From Thauera terpenica 58Eu (lineage in GTDB: Bacteria > Pseudomonadota > Gammaproteobacteria > Burkholderiales > Rhodocyclaceae), in the NCBI RefSeq assembly GCF_000443165.1, contig NZ_ATJV01000048.1, positions 186,001-250,000 on the forward strand: 64,000 nucleotides of DNA, read 5' to 3'. Made by a program: the position numbers and the translations under genes. Below are positions 30,450 through 38,655 of the stretch, piece by piece. The notes under the pieces were generated by a model that did no database searches, was not told where the DNA came from, and saw only the letters and a list, made by a program, of their open reading frames with translations. Each line of letters opens with the position of its first letter. Position 1 is the first letter of the stretch.

Positions 30450-31864
30450 GTCTCGGTCTCGGCAATGGCCTCAGCAACGGAGAGTTCACCGGAGAGGAGT
30501 TTGGGGAGAAGGGAGTCGCGGAGGGCCGCGAGATCGACGCTCTCTTTCTCACCAACAACGATTCTGGAGAACAGAAGCTCCACTCGTTTTAGAAATTCAC
30601 CAAGCAACTCATTCGACGGCTTGAGCGCAACAAGTGGACGAAAAGCTTTTTTGCTAATCTCAAGAAACGTTGATCCATTCGCGTTTCCCTTGATCGACTC
30701 GATATTCTCTTTACACCAGAAATAGATATAATGCGGCGGCAATTTTCCGCCCGGCAGCATTGCAATGTAACCCTGATTGATCGCAGCGGGTATATTCAAA
30801 ATAGCAAGATAACCAATCGGTGCACGCGAAGACATTAATAGCGTCCCTACTGGCAACAGGCCAGAACCGATTTTTTCCAAACCTTTTTTCGATATTTTTC
30901 GCTCCGTACTCAACAAAACAGGCGAGTTGGCACCAGAAAGATCTTTAGGTGTGGTCCACGCGTATTCTCCCGGCTCCCAGAATTCAGGATTCTTGGTGTC
31001 TGGCGTGGTGCCGCCAAGGCATTCCACAAGACTCCCTATCGGCTCGACGCCCCACCCTCTCGGAATTTCCCCCAGCTCCGACGTTTCCATCTCATCTGGA
31101 AACAGCGCCGCAGTAGCAGCAAGTTGCCCGAATTGCTCGCGCAGCAGGGCGTCGAGTTCGGCATCGGACTTGCCACTGATGGCGCTCATGGCGGCGCGCA
31201 GCGGGTCTCGGCCCTCCTGAATGGCGGCGATCTTGGCTTTGACCGGATCGAAATCGACAAACCACGACTTGAAGAGAGCTTGCGCCATGGCTTCGAGGGT
31301 CTGGTTGATGCGACGGTTGAGATCAATTTTGTCGTCCAAGCTCGCCAAGATCCTCGCAATCGATTTCTGCCTATTTAACGACGGGAGTCTAACGGGCGTT
31401 TTTTTCAAAATACCGAGATTAGTATGCGGAACGCCTGTCTGAATGGCATTCGTTCTGATGAATTCCTGTTGTTCTGCACCTGTAAAAACATAGTAAAGAA
31501 ACAACGCATCAGCTTTCCTTGAGTCGACAGTAAGCTTCATCTGGCTCTGAGAAACCAGATAGCGCTCCGTTGTACCGTTAGGGATCAATGCAACTTGCCC
31601 AAGAGTGCCTCGTTGCGTGAAGATAATATCTCCAGCTCTAGCACAATTCGATGAAAGAGAGTCAGCCTTCTCGTTTGTTACGTATACAAATTCACCAGAG
31701 ACCCATCGTCCGTAGCCCATATTTGCCCCGCGAATCACAGGGACGCCTGAAAGAACGTAGTCTTTGGAAACCAAGTCGGACCCGAACGGTCCTCCCACGA
31801 TGGCATTACGGGCGTTTGCCGCGATATCCTCGACCAAGCACTCAAGGAATTTATCAGAGGCCAT
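30446..31864 (-). CDS. hsdS: HsdS, type I specificity subunit
   Basis: The DNA-recognition subunit, 472 residues, with two target-recognition domains (about residues 20-160 and 270-420) separated by the conserved helix RINQTLEAMAQALFKSWFVDFDPV and ended by a similar one (LAALRDSLLPKLLSGEL). The TRD-coding stretches (about 30,550-30,950 and 31,380-31,850) are visibly richer in A and T than the surroundings, which is usual for swapped TRDs. The ATG at 31864 overlaps the end of hsdM by 11 bases; upstream in-frame sequence lies within hsdM. The target sequence cannot be read from the protein by eye. Confidence 0.94.
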   Translation of the reverse strand: MASDKFLECLVEDIAANARNAIVGGPFGSDLVSKDYVLSGVPVIRGANMGYGRWVSGEFVYVTNEKADSLSSNCARAGDIIFTQRGTLGQVALIPNGTTERYLVSQSQMKLTVDSRKADALFLYYVFTGAEQQEFIRTNAIQTGVPHTNLGILKKTPVRLPSLNRQKSIARILASLDDKIDLNRRINQTLEAMAQALFKSWFVDFDPVKAKIAAIQEGRDPLRAAMSAISGKSDAELDALLREQFGQLAATAALFPDEMETSELGEIPRGWGVEPIGSLVECLGGTTPDTKNPEFWEPGEYAWTTPKDLSGANSPVLLSTERKISKKGLEKIGSGLLPVGTLLMSSRAPIGYLAILNIPAAINQGYIAMLPGGKLPPHYIYFWCKENIESIKGNANGSTFLEISKKAFRPLVALKPSNELLGEFLKRVELLFSRIVVGEKESVDLAALRDSLLPKLLSGELSVAEAIAETET

Positions 31865-33572
31865 AACCCAGGCCCGCCAGGTTCTTCCTGATCTCGCCTT
31901 CCAGCTTCGCACTCTCGGCAAACTGCTCGGCCAGTTGCGCCGTCAGGCGCGCCATCTTGTCGGCGAAGACCTCGCCGTCTTCCTCTTGCGCTTGGGCGCC
32001 CACGTAGCGCCCCGGCGTGAGCACGTGCTCATGCTTGCGAATGTCGTCCACCGAAGCCGAATAACAGAAGCCGGGCACGTCCTCATAGCCCTTGCTCCCT
32101 TCTTTTTCCATTTGCCAGGCGTGGAAGGTGTCGGCCACGCGGCGGATGTCGTCCGCGGTGAAGTCGCGCAGCACGCGGTCTTTCATGTAGCCGAGCTGGC
32201 GCGCGTCGATGAACAGGAACTGGCCGCGGCGGTCGCGCTTGGTTTTATTGAGCGCCAGACCATTACGTTTGTCTTTGGTGAGTAACCAGATGCAGGCCGG
32301 GATCTGGGTGTTGGTGAACAGCTGGCCGGGCAGCGCGACCATGCACTCCACATAGTCGTCTTCTATCAGTCTCTTGCGAATCTCGCCTTCGTTATTGGTG
32401 TTGGAGCTCATCGAGCCGTTGGCCAGCAGCAGGGCCAGGCTGCCTGCGGGGGCCAGGTGGTAGAGCATGTGCTGCAGCCAGGCGAAGTTGGCGTTGCCCT
32501 GCGGCGGGGTGCCGGCGATCCAGCGCGGGTCGCTGGCCAGTTTTTCGTTCCACCACTCCTTCATGTTGAAGGGCGGGTTGGCCATGACGAAGTCGGCGCG
32601 CAGGTCGGGATGCAGGTCGTTCAACAAGGTGTCGCCAGGCCCGCCGCCGAAGTTGAAGTCGATGCCGCGGATGGCCATGTTCATCGCGGCCAGGCGCCAG
32701 GTGGTGGGGTTGCTCTCCTGGCCGTAGACGCTGATCTGGCCGCTCTTGCCGTTGGCCACCTTGCCGCCGTGCTGTTCGATGAATTCTTCGCTCTGCACGA
32801 AGAAGCCGCCCGAGCCCATGGCCGGGTCGTACACACGGCCCTTGAAGGGCTGCAGCATTTCGACGATCAGGGTGACGATGCTTTTGGGCGTGTAGTACTG
32901 GCCACCTTTCTTGCCTTCGGCCAGGGCGAACTGGCCGAGAAAGTATTCGTACACGTGGCCGAGGATGTCTTTGCTTTTCAGGTTCAGCGGCTGGCCGTTG
33001 TAGTCCTTGCGGTTGAAATCGGTGTCGGAAAAATGTGCGATCAGGTCGGCCAGCTTGTGGCTGCCGATCTGCGTGCGCGCAAAATCCTTGTTGAGCACGT
33101 TCTTGAGCTTCTTCTCGTTCTCGCGCTCGATGGCTTCCATGGCGTTGTCGATCAGCCAGCCCACGCTGCGCATCTCTTCGGGCTCAGCCTTGCCGGGTTT
33201 GTTCCACGGCAGCGCCGCTTTGGGCGGGAGCTGGGCGCAGTCGCGCAGGGTTTGCCAGCGCGCTTCCAGCGGCACCCAGAACACGTTTTTCTCGGTGTAG
33301 TAGTCGCGTACTTCCAGCTCGGCGGCGAGGTGACCCTGGTAATCGTCGGCGTAGTCCGCCGGCGCCATGTAGTAGTCATGGTCCGGGTTCTGGAACTGCT
33401 CGCGCAATTCCTTCTGGCGCTCTTCGAAGGCGTCGGAGACGTACTTGAGGAAGATCAGGCCCAGCACCACGTGCTTGTAGACAGAGGCGTCCAGACTGGA
33501 GCGCAGCTTGTCCGCGGCGGTCCACAGCTTTTTTTCGAGCTCGTTGAAGAACTGTTGTTCGATGGGGTTCAT
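31854..33572 (-). CDS. hsdM: HsdM, type I N6-adenine methyltransferase subunit
   Basis: The modification subunit, 572 residues. An N-terminal HsdM helical domain (MNPIEQQFFNELEKKLW) is followed by the methyltransferase with SAM motif VYDPAMGSGGFFV and catalytic NPPF in FVMANPPFNMKEWW, marking N6-adenine methylation. The ATG at 33572 gives the standard N-terminus; the upstream open frame is rejected. It is the first gene of the operon hsdM-hsdS-rhuM/doc-hsdR. The 100 bases before it must hold the promoter, though I see no strong consensus match. Confidence 0.95.
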   Translation of the reverse strand: MNPIEQQFFNELEKKLWTAADKLRSSLDASVYKHVVLGLIFLKYVSDAFEERQKELREQFQNPDHDYYMAPADYADDYQGHLAAELEVRDYYTEKNVFWVPLEARWQTLRDCAQLPPKAALPWNKPGKAEPEEMRSVGWLIDNAMEAIERENEKKLKNVLNKDFARTQIGSHKLADLIAHFSDTDFNRKDYNGQPLNLKSKDILGHVYEYFLGQFALAEGKKGGQYYTPKSIVTLIVEMLQPFKGRVYDPAMGSGGFFVQSEEFIEQHGGKVANGKSGQISVYGQESNPTTWRLAAMNMAIRGIDFNFGGGPGDTLLNDLHPDLRADFVMANPPFNMKEWWNEKLASDPRWIAGTPPQGNANFAWLQHMLYHLAPAGSLALLLANGSMSSNTNNEGEIRKRLIEDDYVECMVALPGQLFTNTQIPACIWLLTKDKRNGLALNKTKRDRRGQFLFIDARQLGYMKDRVLRDFTADDIRRVADTFHAWQMEKEGSKGYEDVPGFCYSASVDDIRKHEHVLTPGRYVGAQAQEEDGEVFADKMARLTAQLAEQFAESAKLEGEIRKNLAGLGYGL

Positions 33573-33672
33573 TGATTTTTCTCTGATGAATGCGCTTGCG
33601 CACAGGCAAGGCCACAGACAGCTTGCCCGAAGCCTGATCGTAGCGGCTCCCGGTTCGCACTTCGCACGCATT

Positions 33673-34203
33673 TTAAGCGCGATGCGACGCACCAAGATCG
33701 AGCCTTGGCGCTGAGGCCGGGTCGCCGTTCGGGCGCCGAAAGCCGCGCACCGCCACCATGTGCAGCACGACCGGGCTGATGCTGTGGCACACGATGCGCT
33801 GCGCGCCGAGTTGAGGAGCCAGCGCCATGACGTGTTCGAACAGCGCCCGCCCCAGTCCGCGCTGGCGACAGGCTGGGATCACGCTCAGGCCAAAATCGAG
33901 CTCGCCCGCGCGCAGCGCAACATGCGCCAGGGCGACGACCTCGCCGTTTGAGGCGCTCAGGCCATGCACATGGTCGCGCTTGAAGTCGATGCCGGCCACG
34001 TAGGCGACGATGCCTTCGCGGCGAATGCCGTGGCCAAAGCGCAGCATGCGATCGTCCGCATCGAGCGTCAGCAGATGCGCGAGTACGCGCGGCGCATCGG
34101 TGGCCAGAAAGCGAGGCAGCGGGCTCGCAGCAGTGGCCGGAGAGGTGGTGGCCGGAGAGGTGGTGGCGGGATTTGTGGTGGCGGCAATTGCGATGGCAGA
34201 CAT
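33673..34203 (-). CDS. GNAT-family acetyltransferase
   Basis: A 176-residue protein. After a low-complexity Thr/Pro/Ala N-terminus, the rest is a GNAT fold with the acetyl-CoA loop in CRQRGLGRALFEHVM and a C-terminal VLHMVAVRGFRRP. The substrate cannot be told. It is the first full-size gene downstream of the cobalamin riboswitch on the same strand, at a distance of about 175 bases, which makes it a possible but unexpected riboswitch target. The ATG at 34203 is used; a longer frame reaches to 34269. Confidence 0.75.
   Translation of the reverse strand: MSAIAIAATTNPATTSPATTSPATAASPLPRFLATDAPRVLAHLLTLDADDRMLRFGHGIRREGIVAYVAGIDFKRDHVHGLSASNGEVVALAHVALRAGELDFGLSVIPACRQRGLGRALFEHVMALAPQLGAQRIVCHSISPVVLHMVAVRGFRRPNGDPASAPRLDLGASHRA
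34133..34162. repeat. Tandem 15-bp repeat at the 5' end of the GNAT gene
   Basis: Two exact copies of GTGGCCGGAGAGGTG (34133-34147 and 34148-34162) and a degenerate third encode the peptide repeat TTSPA in the flexible N-terminus. The unit length keeps the frame, so copy-number change would be tolerated. Confidence 0.85.
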
Positions 34204-34293
34204 GGTGGAGACCCGGTGCGAACGGGGCGGATCTCCAACGGGCGCGCGCAAAGCCTCAGCGCAAGGCAAATGCCCTGCGCGAGCGCCGAACCA

Positions 34294-34377
34294 TCAGGAA
34301 AACGAGCAAGTGAAATGGTGTGAGCCATGCCTCTTGTCAGGGACACCCCGCCCCAAACTGTTGAAGGTGATGTGCAT
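34294..34377 (-). CDS. Possible 27-codon leader ORF right after the riboswitch
   Basis: An ATG directly abutting the riboswitch opens a 27-codon frame (beginning MHITFNSLGRG, rich in His) with AGGAG of the riboswitch 3' end in Shine-Dalgarno position. It could be a regulated leader peptide, the remnant of a lost gene, or chance. No homologue is known to me. Confidence 0.3.
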   Translation of the reverse strand: MHITFNSLGRGVPDKRHGSHHFTCSFS

Positions 34378-34553
34378 GGCAGGTCTCCTGGCTCACGGGT
34401 CATCACCTTGCGCCAGCCTTCCCGGATCAATTCCAGTGGCTAGAGGGGGCGCAGGACTCGCCGATTACAGTTGCGGGGGCAGCTTCGGGATTCGCGCCAA
34501 GGCGTGTCACCGAATTCCCTTTTCATGTCTGCCGGTTCGGGCAGACAACCATG
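34378..34553 (-). ncRNA. Cobalamin riboswitch
   Basis: Read on the minus strand, the conserved elements of the adenosylcobalamin riboswitch occur in order: AAAAGGGAATTCGGTG, then GCTGCCCCCGCAACTGTAA, GCCACTG, CGGGAAGG, GATGACCC and finally AGCCAGGAGACCTGCC. These are the core J6/3, P4-P6 and B12-box sequences of the family, so the aptamer looks intact. It normally shuts off cobalamin synthesis or uptake genes when B12 is plentiful. No such gene follows here, only a tiny frame and a GNAT gene. Confidence 0.92.
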
Positions 34554-34564
34554 AACAGTGCGGC

Positions 34565-34619
34565 AGCCTAGCGATCGCCTATGAGGCTGTCAAACCAGGC
34601 TGTCAAACAGGGCTGTCAA
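34565..34619 (-). promoter_or_regulatory. Triple TTGACA promoter region of the riboswitch transcript
   Basis: On the minus strand GTTTGACAGCC occurs three times with a 13-base period, putting TTGACA at 34614-34619, 34601-34606 and 34588-34593. A -10-like TAGGCT (34565-34570) lies 17 bases after the last one, and the riboswitch begins about ten bases beyond it. The repeat also touches the downstream flank of the SDR gene. Confidence 0.6.
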
Positions 34620-34638
34620 ACGCGGCGACCGTCAATGC

Positions 34639-35463
34639 CTATCGCCCGGCCACCTGCCCGCCGTCGACGCTGTAGAACTGGCCGCTGATCCATTCGCCCT
34701 GTTTGCTGCACAGGTAGACGACCATGCTGCCGATCTCTGCAGGTGCGCCGGCACGCTTCAAAGGCACATAGGTGTTGATGATCGCTTCCCACTGCGCGGG
34801 CGACAGATCATCCAGGCGGGAGGTGGAGACGATGCCCGGGCAAATCGCATTGACGCGAATGCCATATTGACCCACCTCGCCCGCCATCGCCGCGGTCAAG
34901 GCATGCAGCCCGGCCTTGCTCGCGGCATAGGCGGCGGTGCTGGGCGCCATCAGCTTTCCGCCCACCGACGAGATATTGATGATGGCGCCGCCCTCTCCCT
35001 GCTCGATGAGCTTGCGACCGAACACCTGGCTCATGTAGAAGCTGCCGTTCAGATTGACATCGATCACATTGCGCCAGGCCACCGGGTCGACATCGACCAC
35101 CGGCGCCCGGTCGCCCGCGCGCGCGGCGCCGGCATTGTTGATGACGAAATCCACTCGGCCGAATTCCTGCACCACCTTATCGGCCAGCAGCTTCACCGCC
35201 TCCAGGTCGGCCACGTTGCTGATCAGCGGCAGCGCACGCCTGCCGAGGGCGCGAATCTCCTCCGCCACCGACTCGATATCGCGCCAGCCGGCTTTCTTTT
35301 CGTCATCGGGAAACGCGTCGGGGGAACGGCCACTGCCGGTGATGACGACATCACAACCGGCCTTTGCCAGCTCCAACGCAATCGAGCGCCCAATGCTGCG
35401 CATTCTTCCCGCCCCGGTGACGACGGCGATCTTGCCTTCCAGACCGGTCAATTCGTAGCTCAT
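34639..35463 (-). CDS. Short-chain dehydrogenase/reductase
   Basis: A 274-residue classical SDR that should oxidise or reduce a hydroxyl/keto group with NAD(P). The cofactor motif is TGAGRMRSIGR (a variant with inserted residues, as in FabI-like or long-loop SDRs), NNAG is present, and the catalytic set is Ser in NISSVGG with YxxxK in AAYAASK. It ends in the usual GGQ. It is the last gene of a minus-strand run that includes the OYE-like and ETF:quinone oxidoreductase genes, so an alcohol/ketone step in the same pathway is likely. The stereochemistry and substrate are unknown. Confidence 0.88.
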   Translation of the reverse strand: MSYELTGLEGKIAVVTGAGRMRSIGRSIALELAKAGCDVVITGSGRSPDAFPDDEKKAGWRDIESVAEEIRALGRRALPLISNVADLEAVKLLADKVVQEFGRVDFVINNAGAARAGDRAPVVDVDPVAWRNVIDVNLNGSFYMSQVFGRKLIEQGEGGAIINISSVGGKLMAPSTAAYAASKAGLHALTAAMAGEVGQYGIRVNAICPGIVSTSRLDDLSPAQWEAIINTYVPLKRAGAPAEIGSMVVYLCSKQGEWISGQFYSVDGGQVAGR

Positions 35464-35481
35464 CGCTGATCTTCTCGCTTG

Positions 35482-36576
35482 TCAGTCTGCCAGCGGGTAA
35501 TCCGTGTAGCCGGCGGGGCCGGCGGTGTACAAGGTGCGCCGATCGAAGCCGGCCAGGGGCAGGCCTTCGCGCAGGCGGCGGACCAGATCGGGGTTGCCGA
35601 TGAAGAGGCGGGCAAAGGACACCGCCTGGCCTTCGCCACGCGCCAGCGCCTGTTCGGCGGAAGCGGGGTCGAAGCCGTCGTTGAGGATGAGGCGGCCGGC
35701 AAAGTGCTGTGCAGCCATGCCAAAGGCGTCGATGTCGGACACCGGCGCGCGCATCACGTGTACATAGGCAAGGCCCAGCGGTGCCGCCTGGCGCAGCAGC
35801 TCGGCATGGGTGGCGGCCGAATCCGCGTCATGGGCGTCGTTGAAGGCGTTACCGGGGTTGACCCGGAAGCCCACGCGCCCGGCGCCGATTGCCTCCGCCA
35901 TCACACGCAGGCAATCGACCGCGAAACGCACCCGATTTTCGACCGGACCGCCGTATTCGTCGCTGCGCTGGTTGGTGCCGGTGTACATGAACTGCATGGG
36001 CAGGTAGCCGCTGGTGCAGTGCAGCTCGACGCCATCAAAGCCCGCTTCACGGGCACGCAGCGCGGCGCGGCGGTGGGCGTCGATGGCCGCGCGCACATCG
36101 TCTGCGCTCATTTCGCGGGGCAGGTCAAAAGGCTGCATGCCCGCGGCGTCGGTGAAGATCTGGCCCTGAGCCTGAATCGCCGACGGCGCCAGCGTCTCCA
36201 CGCCGGCCGGCTTGATGTGGACGCTGCCGATGCGGCCCGCGTGCATGATCTGCAGCACGATGCGCCCGCCCTTTGCGTGCACCGCTTCGACCACCTTGCG
36301 CCAGCCCGCGACCTGCGCGTCGGTGACGATGCCCGGCTGGCGGCAGTAGCCCTGGCCTTCCGCGCACGGCCACGCGCCCTCGGCCACGATCAGGCCGGCC
36401 TCAGCGCGCGCGGCGTAGTGTTCGACCATGATCTCGCCGGGCACGCCTTCGGCATCGGCCCGGTTACGCGTCATCGGCGCCATCACGATGCGGTTGGCGA
36501 GCTCAAGCTCGCCCAGCTGCAGCGCTTGAAACAGGAGGCTGGCGTCCGCCCCGGACGCTGCGCTATCGATAGGCAT
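35482..36576 (-). CDS. Old Yellow Enzyme-family ene-reductase
   Basis: A 364-residue FMN-dependent TIM-barrel enzyme of the NADH:flavin oxidoreductase/NemA type, expected to reduce activated C=C bonds. FMN contacts are seen in VMAPMTRNRA near the start and in the late Gly-rich segment; the family block QRSDEYGGPVENR is intact. The substrate-binding pair normally His-x-x-Asn/His reads HCTS, so the second ligand is Ser, which is unusual. AGGAG nine bases before the ATG at 36576 supports the start. It lies 18 bases from the SDR gene and just after the ETF:quinone oxidoreductase gene. Confidence 0.87.
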   Translation of the reverse strand: MPIDSAASGADASLLFQALQLGELELANRIVMAPMTRNRADAEGVPGEIMVEHYAARAEAGLIVAEGAWPCAEGQGYCRQPGIVTDAQVAGWRKVVEAVHAKGGRIVLQIMHAGRIGSVHIKPAGVETLAPSAIQAQGQIFTDAAGMQPFDLPREMSADDVRAAIDAHRRAALRAREAGFDGVELHCTSGYLPMQFMYTGTNQRSDEYGGPVENRVRFAVDCLRVMAEAIGAGRVGFRVNPGNAFNDAHDADSAATHAELLRQAAPLGLAYVHVMRAPVSDIDAFGMAAQHFAGRLILNDGFDPASAEQALARGEGQAVSFARLFIGNPDLVRRLREGLPLAGFDRRTLYTAGPAGYTDYPLAD

Positions 36577-36589
36577 CTCTTCAGTGCTC

Positions 36590-36606
36590 CTTAATGAACG
36601 CTTAAG
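36590..36606 (-). promoter_or_regulatory. PmrA-box-like repeat between the Fe-S protein and OYE genes
   Basis: CTTAAT-N5-CTTAAG on the plus strand, the same spacing as the boxes at 17939 and 22059. It covers the stop codon of the Fe-S protein gene and the ribosome-binding region of the OYE gene, and relative to the OYE gene it is in reverse orientation, so function is doubtful. Confidence 0.3.
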
Positions 36607-38605
36607 CGTCGGCAGGCAGAACCTCGGCCGGCTTCCCGCTACCGTGCTTTTCCCCCAGTGAATCGGCAACCAGCTCGGCGATGTCGAACACCTTGCGCTC
36701 GGGTCCGTCGCGGGTCGCGCTCGAGGTCAGCATCAGCAGGCAGAAGGAGCACGAGGTGGCGATCTTGGCCGCGCCGGTATCGATCGCTTCGCGGGTGCGC
36801 ACGTCACTGATGCGCGGCGTGCCGGGTTTGTTGGTGCTCCAGTAGTTGCAGCCGCCGGCGCCACAGCACATTGCCTCTTTCTTGTTGCGCGGCATCTCGA
36901 TCAGCTTGCCCACTGCGGACACGACCGTGCGCGGCTCCTCGACGATGTCGTTGTGGCGCGCGAGATAGCACGGGTCGTGGAAGGTGATGAGCTCGGCCTC
37001 GTCACGCTCGACCTGCAGCCGGCCCTGGCCGATGAGTTCCTCGATCAGCATGGCGTGCGGGATGGTCACCCAGTCCGCGCCCAGCTCAGGGTAGTAGCGA
37101 TCGAAGCTGTTGTAGCAGTGCGCACACATGGTGATGACTTTCTGGATCTTGCGCTCGCGGAAGGCCTCGATGTTGTCCTGCGCCATTTCCACGAACTGAA
37201 TCTCGTTGCCACCCATCTTCGCCGGGTCGCCGGTGCAGCGCGCCTCACCCAGGATGCCGTAGGACACGCCTGCGGCCTCGAGGATGCGCACCATGGCGCG
37301 GGCCACTTCCTGCGCGCGCTCCTCGTAGGTCACCGCGCAGCCCAGCCACAGCAGGTATTCGGTTTCGCCGGCCTCGAACAAGGGCACATCCAGGCCCTTC
37401 TTCCAGTCGTCCGGGTTGGCCGCGGTGCCGGCGAAGGGATGGCCGCGCGACTCCAGATTGCGGTTCACCATCGCCAGCGAATCGGGCATCTCGGAGCGAT
37501 CCATGACCAGATGGCGCCGCATCTCGAGGACGATTTCAGCCGGGCTGTTGCTCACCGGGCACTCTTCCACACAGGCCGCACAGGTGGTGCAGTCGAAGAT
37601 GGCCTCGGCGCCGATGTCGTCGATCATCTGCGCGTCGTCGATCTTGCCCTGGGCGAGGTAATCGGCGCAGGCCAGCATCACCGTCTTGGGCGACAACGCC
37701 TTGCCCGTCTGTGCGGCTGGACAGGCCTCCTGGCAGCGCCCGCAACCGACGCAGGCGGACAGGTCGAGCAGGCTCTTTTGCGACAGGTCAACAATGCGGC
37801 TGGCGCCCAGCCGCAACTCTTCGTCCTCGGAGTCGAAATCGATCGGCGCGAGCTGGATGCCCGGGCGCTTGCGCACCAGTGCCGAATTGGCCGGGCCAAG
37901 CAACATGTGCGATAGCGGCGTGTAGGCGATGAGGCTGATGAAGGCCACGCCCAGCAAGCCATGCCCCCACCACATCAGCATCTCGCCACGTGTCACGGCC
38001 TCGGCACCCAGCCCACCGAGGCCGGCCGCCAGCATGTTGCCGATGAACTCGCCCGACGAACTGTCCGGCAGCGTGGCCAGGCGGAAGCCCTCGGCGACAA
38101 AGCCGGCGATCACCGTCACCAGCAGCAACACCTCCATCGCCAGAAAGCCCTTGCGCTCGCCGCCCTTGATCAGACGCTCGAGGCCGCTGAGGCGGCGCAC
38201 GAGGAAAAACACCACCCCCAGCAGCATCGCCAGGCCGGCGAGCTCACGCCCCCAGCGCATCAGCACCGTCCCGATCCAGCCCGAATACACCTCGACGCCG
38301 ACAAAGCTGAGCGCAAAGAGCGCATGGCCGAGGATGGCCACCACCGCACCGCCCAGCAGCAGCGTGTGCGCCAGGCCGGCAGCCGGTCGCTTCCACAGGC
38401 GTTCGGTGAGCAGCGCGCGGTGTACGAAGGTGTTGGCGTTGAACGAACGCCCGAACAGGAGCGCGCTCTCCTCGGCCGCAGGCTGCTCCACCAGGCCTTG
38501 CGCGATGCGCAGGCGATGCCGGCGCATGCCCACCACAAGCGCCGCGAAAGCGCCAATGAGCAGCAGCCCGAGAATGAAGTATGCAGTCAGCGACGGAGAG
38601 GACAT
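36602..38605 (-). CDS. Membrane Fe-S ETF:quinone oxidoreductase (HdrDE-like, EMO type)
   Basis: A 667-residue protein that probably moves electrons from reduced ETF to membrane quinone. The N-terminal 240 residues hold about five to six helices like a NarI/HdrE cytochrome b domain. Two [4Fe-4S] ferredoxin motifs follow (CVGCGRCQEACP and CTTCAACVEECP), then two CCG domains (CAHCYNSFDRY; DPCYLARHNDIVEEPR with EAMCCGAGGGxN-like EAMCCGAGGCNYW). This is the layout of the EMO/FadF-like family found with acyl-CoA dehydrogenases and EtfAB. It is the electron outlet of the cluster. Upstream lies a thiolase-DUF35-EtfA run on the same strand. Confidence 0.88.
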   Translation of the reverse strand: MSSPSLTAYFILGLLLIGAFAALVVGMRRHRLRIAQGLVEQPAAEESALLFGRSFNANTFVHRALLTERLWKRPAAGLAHTLLLGGAVVAILGHALFALSFVGVEVYSGWIGTVLMRWGRELAGLAMLLGVVFFLVRRLSGLERLIKGGERKGFLAMEVLLLVTVIAGFVAEGFRLATLPDSSSGEFIGNMLAAGLGGLGAEAVTRGEMLMWWGHGLLGVAFISLIAYTPLSHMLLGPANSALVRKRPGIQLAPIDFDSEDEELRLGASRIVDLSQKSLLDLSACVGCGRCQEACPAAQTGKALSPKTVMLACADYLAQGKIDDAQMIDDIGAEAIFDCTTCAACVEECPVSNSPAEIVLEMRRHLVMDRSEMPDSLAMVNRNLESRGHPFAGTAANPDDWKKGLDVPLFEAGETEYLLWLGCAVTYEERAQEVARAMVRILEAAGVSYGILGEARCTGDPAKMGGNEIQFVEMAQDNIEAFRERKIQKVITMCAHCYNSFDRYYPELGADWVTIPHAMLIEELIGQGRLQVERDEAELITFHDPCYLARHNDIVEEPRTVVSAVGKLIEMPRNKKEAMCCGAGGCNYWSTNKPGTPRISDVRTREAIDTGAAKIATSCSFCLLMLTSSATRDGPERKVFDIAELVADSLGEKHGSGKPAEVLPADA

Positions 38606-38655
38606 CTGCCTAATCCTTTTTTCGGCTTACGTTCGGGCGCTCGCGCACGGCGATT

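Noticed and set aside
34068-34430. 120-codon minus-strand frame over the riboswitch end and the GNAT 5' part
   Set aside because: It runs through conserved riboswitch RNA elements and overlaps the GNAT gene in another frame, ending in a Pro-rich shadow sequence.
26302-34638. Restriction block as an integrated mobile element
   Set aside because: No integrase, transposase, att-like direct repeats or tRNA-gene junction can be seen at its ends, so mobility is not supported by the sequence.
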